The notes under the pieces were generated by a model that saw only the letters and a program-made list of their open reading frames with translations, was not told the origin of the DNA and did no database searches. Below are positions 23,700-35,322 of a DNA stretch of 64,000 nucleotides, piece by piece. The stretch is from Branchiostoma floridae (Eukaryota; Chordata; Leptocardii; Amphioxiformes; Branchiostomatidae): NCBI RefSeq assembly GCF_000003815.2, contig NC_049988.1, forward strand, positions 7,996,698-8,060,697, read 5' to 3'. Position numbers and translations under genes: made by a program. Every line of letters starts with the position of its first letter. Position 1 is the first letter of the stretch.

Positions 23700-24590
23700 G
23701 CGTCTGTTTGTATGTATGTATGTATGTTTGCTTATATTTTAAGCTGCTTTGTACGATTTACAGTATGATGATGTACGATTTACTGTATGGCTGAAAACGG
23801 CCGAAAATTGACAAGCAAGGTACATGTAAAACGCAGTGGTGCCGTGATCAAGCAAACTTACTATACAGCTTGCGTCACCCGCGGAAGCGTGAACTGTGCA
23901 TAAACGTCACCTTTATGTTAGGTTTAAGCAATAAGCGTGCTTAATTATCAGTTTTCGTGTCGTGATGATTCTAACCGTGTGCGCATGCACTTGCACGTTC
24001 TAGTGATAATGACTTCGAGAGCTCATTACACATGACAAGAAGTATATAATGAACCCACTTTACAACCATCAGATTGGCGGAAGAACGTAAATCCCCTGTA
24101 CATGTATCCTGTCATAAGAATGATATAATGAGTTCTGTTGCTCTCATGGTAGGTAATCACCTACGTACAACTCGTTTGAATAGGCTGAACATGAAAGCAG
24201 ATAGTAATAAATGGTAATTAGGCAGATTGTGCTTATAGCTATAGGCACTCTACTACCACGGCAAAAAGTTAGTTGGTAAGTTAAACTAACTAGAAGAAAC
24301 TTTTGTGTCGGACAGTACAGATAGTTGAATCACCGAGCACACTTGTTTCGATGGTGCCTTTTCCGATCGCCATTGCCAGTGCAAAAATCGACACCTTCAC
24401 CAACTAATAGACGCATGAATATAAAAAAAACATGCCCACGTTCAAAAAAAATGTTCAGCGATGCTGCAGTCTTGTAAGATTGAACATGAAAGTTCACCTG
24501 CGTTGCTGCAACATATTATAAAAAAAAACAACTGATCTCCAATTCAAAGATTTTATTTACCGGAATTTTCGCATGAAGTCCTCTGACCCG
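23700..24590. other. receptor upstream region, nothing recognised
   Basis: AT-rich sequence without ORFs or named repeats precedes the receptor promoter region. Confidence 0.4.
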
Positions 24591-24608
24591 GTACCCAAAC
24601 GTCAAGGG

Positions 24609-24652
24609 CACGTGACTCAGATATTCACGTGTGACGTCAGAAATGGGTCAAA
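24609..24652 (+). promoter_or_regulatory. CRE, E-boxes and DR1-like site upstream of the receptor
   Basis: The full palindromic CRE TGACGTCA is at 24632-24639, 251 bases before the ATG. CACGTG E-boxes are at 24609-24614 and 24626-24631. GGGTCAAAGGTT starting at 24645 resembles a DR1 nuclear-receptor site. A diverged copy of the CRE-to-GAGTCGATA block is at 40508-40560, so it may be part of a repeat rather than a dedicated promoter. Confidence 0.4.
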
Positions 24653-24889
24653 GGTTGTTGGGAGTCGATATCGTCTGCAGTCCCGTTTGAGAGAAGGTTG
24701 GTGCGGCCTTTCCCATCTTACAACGTAATATTCTTCGGTATACAAAATATCAACACACTCCAACGGAACTGTTTGACCTGGAGATTGATTATGAAACCTG
24801 TGATGACAAAGAAGGCGAGATTCTGAAGGTTTAAAGTTCGTTTTACTCTCAAATGTTTCAGACATGTAACAAGAGGATCCAGAGAGAAG

Positions 24890-27800
24890 ATGTCCGCCCT
24901 CTTTAGGAACGGATCTCTCCTCGGGATGGACGACGTCCTACCGTCGGAGCTGATCCCTGACACGACCATACCTCCCACGGAGGTCTCCAACACCTCTGCT
25001 GTGGATGACTTTGCTGGAAGCCTCTCGCTGAAGAGCGGCGTTGAGGCATTGGTCGGGGAGCCAGACCTCGGGCCCGAAGCGTACGCCGTCCCTACTGTCT
25101 TCGCCATCATCTGCGCTATCGGCATCGCCGGCAACGCACTTGTCATCTTTGTCGTGTGCAAGTAAGTCACAATAAACAAGACAGTTTTTTTCCATTGTGT
25201 AATTGATACTACTTAGTACTTACATTCACGTCTTGCTTTATCTATTTTGTATTTTCCATTGTAGTATTTATCATTTACATTTCGAGTCGTGGTTAACGTT
25301 TTGTGTATTCTATTTCTGTTTCATTATGTGTTGTCAAAAAAAAGTTTGATTGTGTGTTTGAATAAGTTGTCTGTCCGGTCTGTGTGTTGGACGATAAGCA
25401 ATTTTGCGATATGTTACGTACTACGCGGTACCCTTATTTTTTATTTTTTTTTATTCATTCAACATCAAAGTACAAAACAGGACAGAGAGGTAATACACTC
25501 TAGCAGTACGCTAATATTCACATCACCTCTAAAAAAAGGATAACTGACAAGAACAAATAAATGACAATATCAAAACAAACAGTTCACAGCTATTTACATA
25601 TAAGTCAGGTTACAAGGTAGTTGCAAAACGTTTCGTATGTACAATATATAACTGGGTTAACTGTAAGATACTGCAGTTTGTAGAATGTGACAGGAAAGGT
25701 AAACCCCTTAATAGTAGATGGATACGGGGTGATTCGGATAAACTATTGAAGTCAAGAGTATTGCCTAGCAGGTTCTGTAGATTGCCGAAAATATTTAAAA
25801 TTAAAATTCTGTATTGTTGATATGTAGGGCAGTATAACAAAAATGTACAACACTTTCACATCGACACCCACAGTTACAGGCTGGACTAGAAGCTGAATTG
25901 CGGATAAATAATCTATACTCCTTATTCTAGCTTCCCCTTTCCCCATTATCATTGTGAGGGCCGGGGACCATGATCTTCCATCTTACATACGCGTCCGGAA
26001 TCATTTGATAACGCCGATGCGCTCATTGTTCCAGCAATCATTCTCATCGAGTGTTGCAAGCTGCAAAAAACAATAACGTTCACTGTAGAATAAAGAGTAG
26101 TCCCCCATTCTGAATAGACCACGTAGCTGCTATGTAGCGTGCATAGGTAGCGTGCGTAGTCCCCTGCCTCTGGAACTTGTGGGACCGCGTAGCGCAGTGG
26201 CAGTGTGTTCGGCTCGGGACCGAGAGGTCTCGGGTTCGAATCCGACTGCCGTGCTACCGATCTTATGCCCTTGGGAAAGGCACTTAACACGACTTTTGTC
26301 ACTTTACTCAGGTGAAAATGAGTACTTAGCTTCGGAGGTCCCGTGTCTGGGGAGAGCCATACCCCAGGCACGTTAAAGAACCCCTACACGTGCGATGGTG
26401 CGGTGTGCGATGGTGCAAAATCCTTCCGTCTAGAATGAGTGATTCTCTACAAATCCCCCGGACTCCAAGAAGAATTGAGAATCAGTCACTAATGGAGATC
26501 TGTAAAACCAAACCAAACCAAACCAAACTAGACCAAACCAAACCAAACCAAACTAGTAGCCGTGAGTTCGATTCCGGCTGTGCCGCTCACCCGACATATG
26601 TACGCTACCGGGGAGGGCTCAGTCCTTAGGACGGGACGTTAAGCCGTGGCCCACTGTTTATTGCACTTGTCGAAAAGAGCTAGGGGAACTTCCCCGGTAC
26701 AATGAACCTGTAGATACTGTATATAGCGTTTGTCCTCTCTGTCACGACCAGTGGAAGATCTTCAGTGAGCTAAAACTGGACCAAGATCACTTACCTTTCC
26801 TATGTACAGTGTTATGATTGACACGTACAATGCACCTCCAAGACATTTCCTACGGCCCTTTCTGCTTCAAATTATCCATACATTACTCGAGTGATCGATT
26901 ATTGTCGCTTTGTACGGCGAAATGTACAATGAGTGCTTTCACTACTACGTGAAAACGTACTGTCAGTACAAGAATAATGGCATATCAAAACTATACATTG
27001 GGCGACAAATGCACAGTGTTGTTACTCTCCAAGCAGAGGTTGATTGGGAAAATCGTGACCCTTTTCTTGATAGTGACAGAAAAAGACTAGTATAAGATTT
27101 TCCCCACCAACATCTGCTAGGAGAGTACAGTATTGTACCAAACTGTGTTCCGAGCATTTCACCTGCAGTTGATAGGAAATACAGAATTGTGCGGCCGTTT
27201 TCATCGTTCATTTTTTTTCTAGCACAGATGGTAATGGAGATCCAGTTGAAAGCTGTATATTGCGGGCTTGAAAGTTTCAGATACATTTTTCCATATTTTT
27301 CATATTGTTTATTTCTCTGAGAAGAAGTATTGTTTCTTTATAGTAAAAAAAACTGTAGTAAAAAAACGTTGATTGATTTTTTGCAAGTAATACACAAGTC
27401 ATATTTGAAAAATGGGAATGGCCATCAAAACGATGTCAATAGTGCAGAAAAGTCTTATTGACAAGTAGGTCAAAATAGGCAACCATGCGATCAAATAATC
27501 GGTACAAAGCCTCTGTCAATAATCGACGAGTAAGCAGGATATTGGTGTGGCTTCCTGTGTTTGAAAGGTGCCAATTAAACGAATAAACGTATTCCTAGGA
27601 GCGCAAGTCTAAAAAATACAGTGAGACGGATACGAGTGATTGCATGAAAGCTTACGATGCAGCAGGTCATCGCTTTAATCTAAATTGGAGTCAATCATCA
27701 GAAATTAATAAAGGTCGGCTTGAAAGGCAGACTGTCAGAAAGACAATACAGTAGGGGAATCTTCTCTGGGTAGTTTTAAAACAACACCTCGAACTGTGTT

Positions 27801-30800
27801 CTGTAACCCTTTTTTGGCTACTGAGTTGTAACCCAGTTATTGGATATGTCTGGATAAGACCGTTTCGTTTTTGACTCCGTGTAACACGTTATTGATTTTG
27901 ATGCGTCATTTTGTTATGTATGTGGGTGTTGGTAGGAAGTGAGTGACCTACACCTGAGTGGTAGGAAGTATAGTTCAGAGGTGGTTTACGATGATGCACT
28001 TCTTTTTTTAAAATTATCATTGGTAGCTGTTTTTACAATCAATGGAATAATTTTAGAAATCACCCCTATATTCCCGGTGTTGTGGAACAGGCCAAGTGGT
28101 TTCGGGGTTTGGTAATTAGCTTATCTTCAAGCAGATATGGCCATGGGGTTGTGTTGTTTAATGTACAGAACAGCTGTCGCGATAGAGGAATATCTTAACA
28201 GATGTTAGATTCTGGCTTCCTAGCACATTGCATTTGTCAGTGCCAGTGTTATGATAAACAAGTACATACTTTGTCCTGGTAAGCCTTCGGTGATATTAGG
28301 AATTCGTTTTCTTTCCTGTTCGTCATTACTTGTCTACCTGGGACTTTCCATATCATCGGCATGATCATATATATTTTACATTGTTTCAGATATCAGCAGA
28401 TGAAATCAGTGACCAACTACTACATCGTGAACCTGGCCATCGCCGATATCGCCTTCCTGGTCTGCTGTGTGCCGTTCTCCGCGGCAGTCTTCGCCACGAC
28501 GAGCTGGCACTACGGGCTTTTCATGTGCAAGTTCGTCAACTACTTTATGCTGGTACGTTCCCCTGTACGTGTACAAGTTTGTGTAACGGTGCGGTCAATA
28601 GTACCATCCTCCGTAGTGACCGCTGACTCAATCCTTTCGCTTGCTGAGGTCAATAGACCCCTTTCAAAACGCCGACGCCATTGTGAAATCTGCTCTCGCG
28701 AGAGTACAATAAGGCGGGAAAGTTAGTGAGTTAGGTGAAAACGAGGCTCTGATGGTAGTTGAAAAAGTGTACCTTTCATCGACAGATGGAAAAATAGCCG
28801 ATCTGTAACAGAACCGAGCGCCGACAATGAACTCCCCACGACCATCTTTCACAAAACAGAGTTCTGTATGGCGTATTATGGCCGTTCCAAGAATACCCAT
28901 ATTGTAGTCGCAAATCTCTACTAAAAGATTAATGTGACAGGGTCTATATGAACACGGGTAGCTGCCTTTCGGCTTTCCTGACGCACCTTATACCAGCTTT
29001 GCAAGGGCACATTTGCTGTTTCTCTATGATCAGACAGGCTTCCCAGCTCTTACGGCTGTCTAACGCCTTTTGGCTATTTTGCAAAGATGTATTTGACGAC
29101 AAAGAGTTCCACTCAATAGAAACGCCTTACGGTCTAGAATCAAATCTTAGATACTGATCATCCTTGGTTGATGATCTCGGAAATATGTAACTTTGTAGTT
29201 CTAACTGTGCTTTGCCTTCTTTTCTTGTCTGGCATAAAGTACGCACATACTTACGAAGGAGTCAATGATCACAGCGTGATGCTTTTGGCACGGCGTGTGG
29301 GCTAGAATAATCTCACACGAAGCATGAGTAATCTTCAAGCATGTTTGTAGCTATCATGCTGCTATCTAGAACATGCTGAACATATAGATATATGTATATA
29401 TAGCAACGTTAATGTTTCAATTCTTTCGTGTTGGATCGCAGTAGAGCTAATGGTGTTACATCAATCTTCTAGGTGACCCTTCAAGCGACCTGTCTGACCC
29501 TGGCTGCCCTGAGCTTTGACCGCTACTTGGCTATCGTGCACCCGGTCAGCTCACTTGTCTACCGCACCAAGGGCAAGGCCAAGATTGTCAGTGCCGTCAT
29601 CTGGCTGGGTAAGACTAATTACGGCTGGCCGCTTACCGTTTTCTTGACCGGGGGGTGGTCGTGGGGGCGCTTTGCTGCTGAGCTCACTGCCTACCTCCAT
29701 TACTCTCTACTAGTCTAGGCAATACTAATTATCTCCATAAAAAATGGAAATATAGTTTTGGGTGTGTCTGTCTGTCTGTCTGTCTGTGTTTCCGTATTTG
29801 TTGTAGTCATTATAACTCAAGAACCTCTGGACGGATTACGATGATATTTGGTATGTGGGTAGAACACGAAGGTCAGGGTCAATTTTGGGCCCCCTGGTAT
29901 GTGACATTGGTACTGTTGCAGAAATTCCACCTTTTGTATCTTTTGACCTGAATGTGCCATGGTCTTGATTTTTGCTGGCGACCTGTCTTAAGAAATTCGT
30001 GCCTGGGACTTAAGAAATTCGTGGTTTATGTTTGGGTCTCTTAGAAGGTTGCTCTGGAACTGCAGGAGCGGTTTTGTCAAAATGTTCTAAGGAGGATAAC
30101 TGTACTAGGGAACGACAAATTTGTACCTCAAATGAAAATGGAGGTACTGTTTTCGGTGTTTTTTTACGGATATCTTGGCCAGTAAGAACTTAAGAAGCAA
30201 CATCATATCTACGTGATGGGTTGTGTTGGCATATGCATTCTGTAGGCGGACGAAGGCAAATGTCACGGTTGATCATAGAAAAGGTGAGATCATTCGCCTC
30301 ACACTGTCTCAGGAAAAAAAGTCGAACCTAGTAGACTAAAGTAGACATATTAATGGCAATAATTGACATGTATGTACATATTTTGTATGTACGTCTTTGT
30401 TTTGTCATGAAGTCCAGGAAGATTAGTGGCGTGCCCTAGGGCACGTCACTAATGGATTTTCAAATACAGTCTCAAGTCTCTCTCAAAGTCCTCTTTCATG
30501 TTAACCAGAATTAGCCATTGGGCAAGAATTTGCAATTAACTATTATTATAGTCCCCCTTGTATTGCAGCAGACCATTTAGTTACTTGTATCTTTTGTCCT
30601 TGACATGCTACGATCTTGATATTCTTAGGCTACATAGCTTTTGATGTCAAGAAGAAGTGGTTTGCAAACACCCAGCAGGTTGTTATCCTCCAAAACAAAA
30701 CCGTTAAAGCGAACCATATTTGGTGTACATCACATCACATAACGTTACATGCTGCTTTTCTGTTTGCCGTATAATGAACAGTTCGTCAAGGGACTTTGAC

Positions 30801-32632
30801 CTAACTTCTGTGTATTATGCAGATTCGGATACATAAAGGCTTTTCACTATAGAAGGAAATGTATAAAGAACAAAATATTACAAAGAAAAAATAAAGAAAG
30901 GACGCTTTTACTGTTTTAACAAAGAAAATTCTGTACCAAAAAATAGATACCATTTTGTATCTTATTATTTACTTGAATGTGTGTTTTGTTTCTTTCGGGG
31001 AGACAACTTGTAGATGTGACCTGTCACCTGTTTTGTCTCTCCCTCCATTTGATATGGAAAGTTCAATAAACAAACAAAATTGTTGCCTTCATATCAGTGT
31101 CGTTCCTTGCGTCCATCCCTGTGGCCGTATACCAGACGGAAGTGAAGGGGTACTGGTACGGGCCACAGATATACTGCAGACGGATGTTCCCAAGCCTGGA
31201 AGCCGCACAAGCCTTCATGGTGAGCTTGTTTGATCGAATACCTTTGTTCTCAGTGGAAGTAATTATATGTGTTGTTTGTTTGCCGGGTCCATTCTCTCAT
31301 GTTAGACCAATCACCTGTATATGTTAAACAACGGCCCAAGGGTACTGGCATATTGTATAGCTTAGTATCTAGATGTCATGTGTTTGATTAATGTTTCTAT
31401 ATAGCCAGTGGTACCCCTCGGCGTTCTCACGGGTAGGTTACGGCGTCTGTTTGTCGCCGGGTCCAGGGTTGATTTTAACCCTGAATTAAAAGAAATCCGG
31501 GGCCCTGCCTGACCCAAATATAACCAAACAGGATAGTTAGCCGCCATGGAGGCACTAGCATAAGTGTCTGGTACTAAAAGTAGGTATCAATTCGCGACAG
31601 CAAATACCTGTAAAGCTTGAGAGACACCTGTCAATCCTGTCATGTGTCCTTACAGATCTACTCCGTGCTGGTGAGCTACGTCATCCCGTTGATGGTCAGC
31701 GCCACATCGTACATCCTGATCCTCCGCCGCGTGTGCCGGCCAGCCGTCCAGCCGGAGGCCAACAACGCCGTCATCCAGGCGCACCAGGCCAAGCAGAAGC
31801 GCAAAGTGGCGCTCATGGTGGCCACGGTCGTGCTGCTCTTCACACTGTCCTGGCTGCCCAACCACATCCTCAACCTCTGGCGCTGCCTGGACCCGAAGTC
31901 ACCAATGACTCCGACCATTCACTACATCAAGGTCTGTATCTGTGTCTGTCTATGTCTTTGTATCTATTTCTGAGCCTGTCTATGTATCTGTACTGTGTTT
32001 GTCTTGCCCGTGCCTGTACCTGTACCTAAAGCTGTATTTGTGTATGCATTTGTGTCTATATCTGCGTTCGTATTTGTGTTGATATGTGTATCTGTATTTG
32101 TGACTATGTCTGATCTGTGTCTGTGTCTCAGTTGTTGCATTTCTGTATTTATCTGCATTTTTATTTGTACCAGTATGTTTGTACATTCCTCCGAATCTGT
32201 ATCTGTGTCTGTATATGTGCCTTTCATTACACGCACATTGTTCTGTCGCTATAAACGCCATTACCGTAACACACCAGCTTTGCCGGAACATTTCAAGCCT
32301 GGGACGACAACTCTGCTGTTAGTGTAATCGTAACTTTTTTCTTGTCCTTTCCAAAGATCGTTGCCCTCTGCCTCAGCTACGCCAACTCGTCGATCAACCC
32401 CATCGTCTACAGCTTCATGGGGGAAGACTTCCGCAAGAACTTCAAGAAGGCGTTCCCAAGGTGCTTCAAGGTTAACGCCGTGGTCCCCGTCAACGACCAG
32501 CTGGAGCTGCCGGGGCCAAGCGGCAAGAAGGCGTTCAACGTGACCGACAAGGCCGGCCAGTCTACCGAGGCGGCGTGCCAGTCCACCCAGAAAGCGAGTT
32601 CGACTAGTAAAGACATGCAATCCTCTGCATGA
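24890..32632 (+). CDS. KISS1R-like: kisspeptin-receptor-like class A GPCR, six coding exons
   Basis: Exons 24890-25161, 28390-28552, 29473-29608, 31098-31219, 31656-31931 and 32357-32632 join with GT-AG signals into 414 codons plus stop. The N-terminus has sequons at N7 and N34. TM1 (about 66-90) has GN at 81-82, TM2 has LAIAD with D110, and C137 and C217 would form the extracellular disulfide. TM3 ends in DRY (161-163), TM6 has SWLP (296-299) and TM7 has NPIVY (337-341). C359 is a possible palmitoylation site. TNYYIVNLAIAD, FLVCCVPFSA and FMCKFVNY resemble GPR54 most closely; galanin and allatostatin-A receptors are the next alternatives. It should signal at the plasma membrane for a neuropeptide. 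The ATG lies in GAAGATGTCC. All exons are intact. Confidence 0.88.
25480..25960 (-). mobile_element. LINE C-terminal fragment in receptor intron 1
   Basis: The minus strand reads LYCPTYQQYRILI, then LLLRGLPFLSHSTN and YIVHTKRFATTL. This follows the order HFLLxCPxY, LLxGxPxLSxxxN, YIxxTxRF found at the end of non-LTR ORF2 proteins. The upstream Cys residues are in a shifted frame, so it is decayed. Confidence 0.75.
26181..26515 (+). mobile_element. tRNA-derived SINE
   Basis: The head has A-box TAGCGCAGTGG (26190-26200) and B-box GGTTCGAATCC (26233-26243), 33 bases apart as in a tRNA. The T-stem no longer pairs fully and a long non-tRNA body follows (CTTGGGAAAGGCACTTAACA, GTGTCTGGGGAGAGCCATAC). 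It is a SINE, not a functional tRNA. It ends at a CCAAA pentanucleotide tract. Confidence 0.85.
26510..26556 (+). repeat. (AACCA)n pentanucleotide tail
   Basis: About eight ACCAA units, interrupted by CTAG, separate two SINEs. Confidence 0.95.
26556..26800 (+). mobile_element. second tRNA-type SINE, 5'-truncated
   Basis: It retains the B-box AGTTCGATTCC at about 26565-26576 and a body CCTTAGGACGGGACGTTAAG. The 3' part CTGTATATAGCG..TCACGACCAGTGGAAG matches 33565-33610. The A-box half is missing. Confidence 0.7.
26810..28320. other. receptor intron 1, right part: nothing recognised
   Basis: No coding frame with homology, microsatellite or named repeat was seen in this intronic stretch. Confidence 0.4.
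28940..29165 (-). mobile_element. decayed LINE tail in receptor intron 2
   Basis: The minus strand contains VSIEWNSLSSNTS, matching the RTIxEWNxLPxxT segment at 22600. The terminal TCTATAT..GGGTAGCTGCC..TTCGG..CTGACGCACCTTATACCAGC block matches the family B 3' end. Confidence 0.55.
29740..30130 (+). repeat. repeat family R copy in receptor intron 3
   Basis: It begins with a CCATAAAAAATGG half-palindrome and TCTGTC repeats. ATAACTCAAGAACCTCTGGA and GGGCCCCCTGGTATGTGACA then follow in the same order as at 35323-35560. Confidence 0.7.
30430..30660 (+). repeat. palindrome and further family R fragment
   Basis: CGTGCCCTAGGGCACG at 30430-30445 is a perfect 16-bp palindrome. The family R words TTGTATCTTTTGTCCTTGAC and CATGCTACGATCTTGATATT follow at 30585. 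Confidence 0.55.
31390..31550 (-). repeat. LINE family B end plus GC-rich repeat in receptor intron 4
   Basis: TTTCTATATAGCCAGTGGTA resembles the family B 3' end. The following CCGGGTCCAGGGTTGATTTT resembles part of the foldback at 57508-57822. Confidence 0.45.
31932..32230 (+). repeat. degenerate TCTGTA/TCTGTG hexamer repeat in receptor intron 5
   Basis: The run begins at the exon 5 donor (GGTCTGTATCTGTGTCTGTC) and fills most of the intron. It creates open frames on both strands that are not genes. Confidence 0.9.
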
Positions 32633-32720
32633 GCGCGTTCCTCTTCAACCTCCAAGCAGATATAGGTGGATCTAAACAATCACTGTGTTTGGCATTTTCT
32701 TACGCAGAGTCTCGCGTAAG

Positions 32721-32854
32721 TAAACCGGACTGAGGTTTTAACCGGCTGGTATAAGCCAATCAGAGAATCGACTTTACCTAACAACAGTCAGGTCATTCTC
32801 TGATTGGCTGACAGTAAGTCACGCCCACAAAAGCGGAAGCCTCAATCCGGTTTA
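32721..32854. mobile_element. MITE just 3' of the receptor
   Basis: Left end TAAACCGGACTGAGG and right end (minus strand TAAACCGGATTGAGG) pair over 15 bp. An internal pair AGCCAATCAGAGAAT also faces its complement. Confidence 0.75.
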
Positions 32855-32859
32855 GCAGA

Positions 32860-33395
32860 GCCTTGCCGAGGTATATAAGCCATGGGCGAGGCTCTGCATG
32901 GGGGAATAAGTGTATGGTGGAGGATAGATATTGCGCGGATCGGTTGTGAGAAAAGGGAAGATTACGATCTATCCTCCCGATATCTGTTTGGAGCTAAATC
33001 ATAAAATAATCCTCTTCAAGTCCTTAGCTTCTTCGGTATTGATGCCTGGATCTTTTTCTTAGGCGGAAAGGACGAAATTGGCAAGAGAAACAAGAAAGGG
33101 AATATCTGGCGCATTAATATAAAACATTGCCATTATGTACATATCTTGTAAAAATCTATACACATCACACACACACACATACACACACACACACACACAC
33201 AAACAGACAAATCACACACATGTACACACACACACGGACAGACATACACAAACCATAATTGATACTGATATATTTCTTTATTCTAGTTTAGCTTGAGATA
33301 TCAGACTAGCTTCAAAATATTGATAGATATAATAAGATCGCAATGATAGAGTTAGTGATGATTGAGCACGTGGCTACTTAAAGTCAAGTGCGTAA
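32860..33395. other. no gene seen; contains a CA microsatellite
   Basis: CACACACA tracts fill about 33164-33245. The rest is unremarkable. Confidence 0.6.
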
Positions 33396-33615
33396 GCGGC
33401 TCTGGAACAGAAGGTTGCGAGTTCGAGTCCCAGCTGCACCCACTCATAAGGCAAACATTCTGCCGGAAAAGGTCGAAAGCCTTTGATGCCTAACGATTTA
33501 AACCATAGTTTACTCGCGTTTCTTTTGGGGAAAATCTTTTGCTTGTAGATTGGAATACTAACTACTGTATATACTGTACATAGTGTCTCCTGGTCTCACG
33601 ACTAGTAGAGGAGTA
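33395..33615 (+). mobile_element. tRNA-derived SINE, decayed
   Basis: B-box AGTTCGAGTCC lies at about 33419-33429 after a poor A-box. The 3' part ACTGTATATACTGTACATAG..CTCACGACTAGTAGAG matches the SINE at 26556-26800. Confidence 0.65.
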
Positions 33616-34166
33616 GCGATTGTTGTAAGCTTCGCTACATCGACGTTTTGAGAAACTTTACTGATGTAGTTTTCAGAATCTGTGCCTGGCTTCAGAAGAA
33701 ATATGACTTCTAGATTCTAATGACGTCATTTCTGATGACTTCTTGAAAAAAAAAGCAGATTTAGTTTTTTGCAGGTTGTTCATCAGATTTGTATATACTG
33801 TAAATACAGTACAGCGTACTTTTTCATCAGCGCTGTTGGAAATTTAGATTTTGTCGGACACGTTTTTATCTCGGAGGAAGACAGCTTTGAAATTGATTCT
33901 CTGTAAAATATATTCATAGACTAATCTATTTACAGCTACATGAAGAGAATAGCGCTACTGATCACAGCGTTTTCTAGTGCCTGATATTGCGCTCCTCGAT
34001 CAAGGAAAATGTCAAGTCATGTTCAATTTTAGATCAATCATGCGCTATCTGGGTCGCCAATTAGTATATCATAGACATGATGACATGATTGGTTAATTAT
34101 AACCTTGTAAACCAAAGTACTTTTATAGTCAGCTGTGTGAAGAGAGCGGCTGAACAAATATATATA

Positions 34167-34418
34167 CAGTAGAACCCAGTTAATTGCACAACGGATTAAA
34201 AGCACGGAATCCCCAAATCCCAAACCGGCTTGGTCCTGCAAGATAACTTCGCACTAGTTTCTTTTTTCCTCTGCATCCATAAGACCATATGTGGTCCCTT
34301 TGTGCATTTAGCCCTCGGGCATGAATATGCAATAAAGATTATCATTATTATTGCACCAGCCGGGTAATTGCACGAAATTCACTGGCAAATAGGCCGTGCA
34401 ATTAAGCGGCTTCTACTG
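34167..34418. mobile_element. pogo/Tigger-like MITE with TA target duplication
   Basis: Ends CAGTAGAACCCAGTTAATTG and (minus strand) CAGTAGAAGCCGCTTAATTG pair over about 28 bp, flanked by TA on both sides within TA-rich sequence. The interior includes AATAAAGATTATCATTATTA, which looks like an inserted LINE/SINE tail. Confidence 0.75.
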
Positions 34419-35184
34419 TATATATATATCAAAAGAGTTGGGGAGAATTCATTTGATCTTTGCATTGGTAGTGACATGTGATCCTACTAAGGTGTTTTGT
34501 TAATGCTGCTGGGAACACCTTTGTCACGCGACGACCATGATAGATCTAAAACGAGGTCAATGAGGCAAACAAAAGACTGTCCATCATAATAAGCAGTTCA
34601 ACCAATGATAGCAGGGAAATAAAAAAAATCGACCAATAAGAGAATGGCTTCATGTCCGCCAAATCAAGGAGGTTGGTCAAATATTTGCATTATTATGTTT
34701 CTTTTTGCATCTCTTAAAGGACTATGGTATCAGTCTACGCTACTCTATATTGCTACATCTTTCGGTGCATAACACTAGTTATGATATTTATCATTTGATC
34801 TTATATTGTGAAAATATGTGTGGTTTGGGGGGAAACAAAATGGGAGCTGATTTTAGAAATAAGTTTTGTCCGCCTTATTGACCTAGTCTCCGATCTATCA
34901 TGGCCGCTGCATGAGAAATGTATTAACCTACCTCCCTGCTGCCTCATCTCATAACCAATACAAATGTAGTGCCAAACACCTACCCTAGTAGGATGAGGGT
35001 TAATATATGTTGATGAGACACAATTGTTGAGGGAAGAAACAAAATCTTTAAAAAAGTATAGGGAGAAGCCATCATCATCAAGAGCTTCCTGATAGTGTCG
35101 ACTGGTTGATGACGTAAGGTCACGTGAGGTCCGATCCTGGGGAGGACTATAGTATGACTAGTATGTCCGTCGTCTTTTATGCAA

Positions 35185-35320
35185 AGGGACAGGTATCTAC
35201 TATGTTTCAACATCGTTAAAACGGACAATACAGATTCTTTGATATAATCTACTATGTTTCAACACATAGTAAGGTATCTACTATGTTTCAACATAGTGAA
35301 AACTGACAATACAGATTTTA
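35185..35320 (+). repeat. short tandem duplication
   Basis: GGTATCTACTATGTTTCAAC occurs at about 35189 and 35273, each followed by AAAAC.GACAATACAGATT. A third partial copy lies between them. Confidence 0.75.
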
Positions 35321-35322
35321 TT

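Noticed and set aside
26181-26260. Possible tRNA gene with A and B boxes
   Set aside because: The T-stem is broken and a long SINE body with a pentanucleotide tail follows.
25949-26371. 140-codon minus-strand ORF
   Set aside because: It lies across the SINE and has no domain or splice context.
31650-32291. Long minus-strand and second-frame ORFs
   Set aside because: They are shadows of receptor exon 5 and of the TCTGTA repeat.
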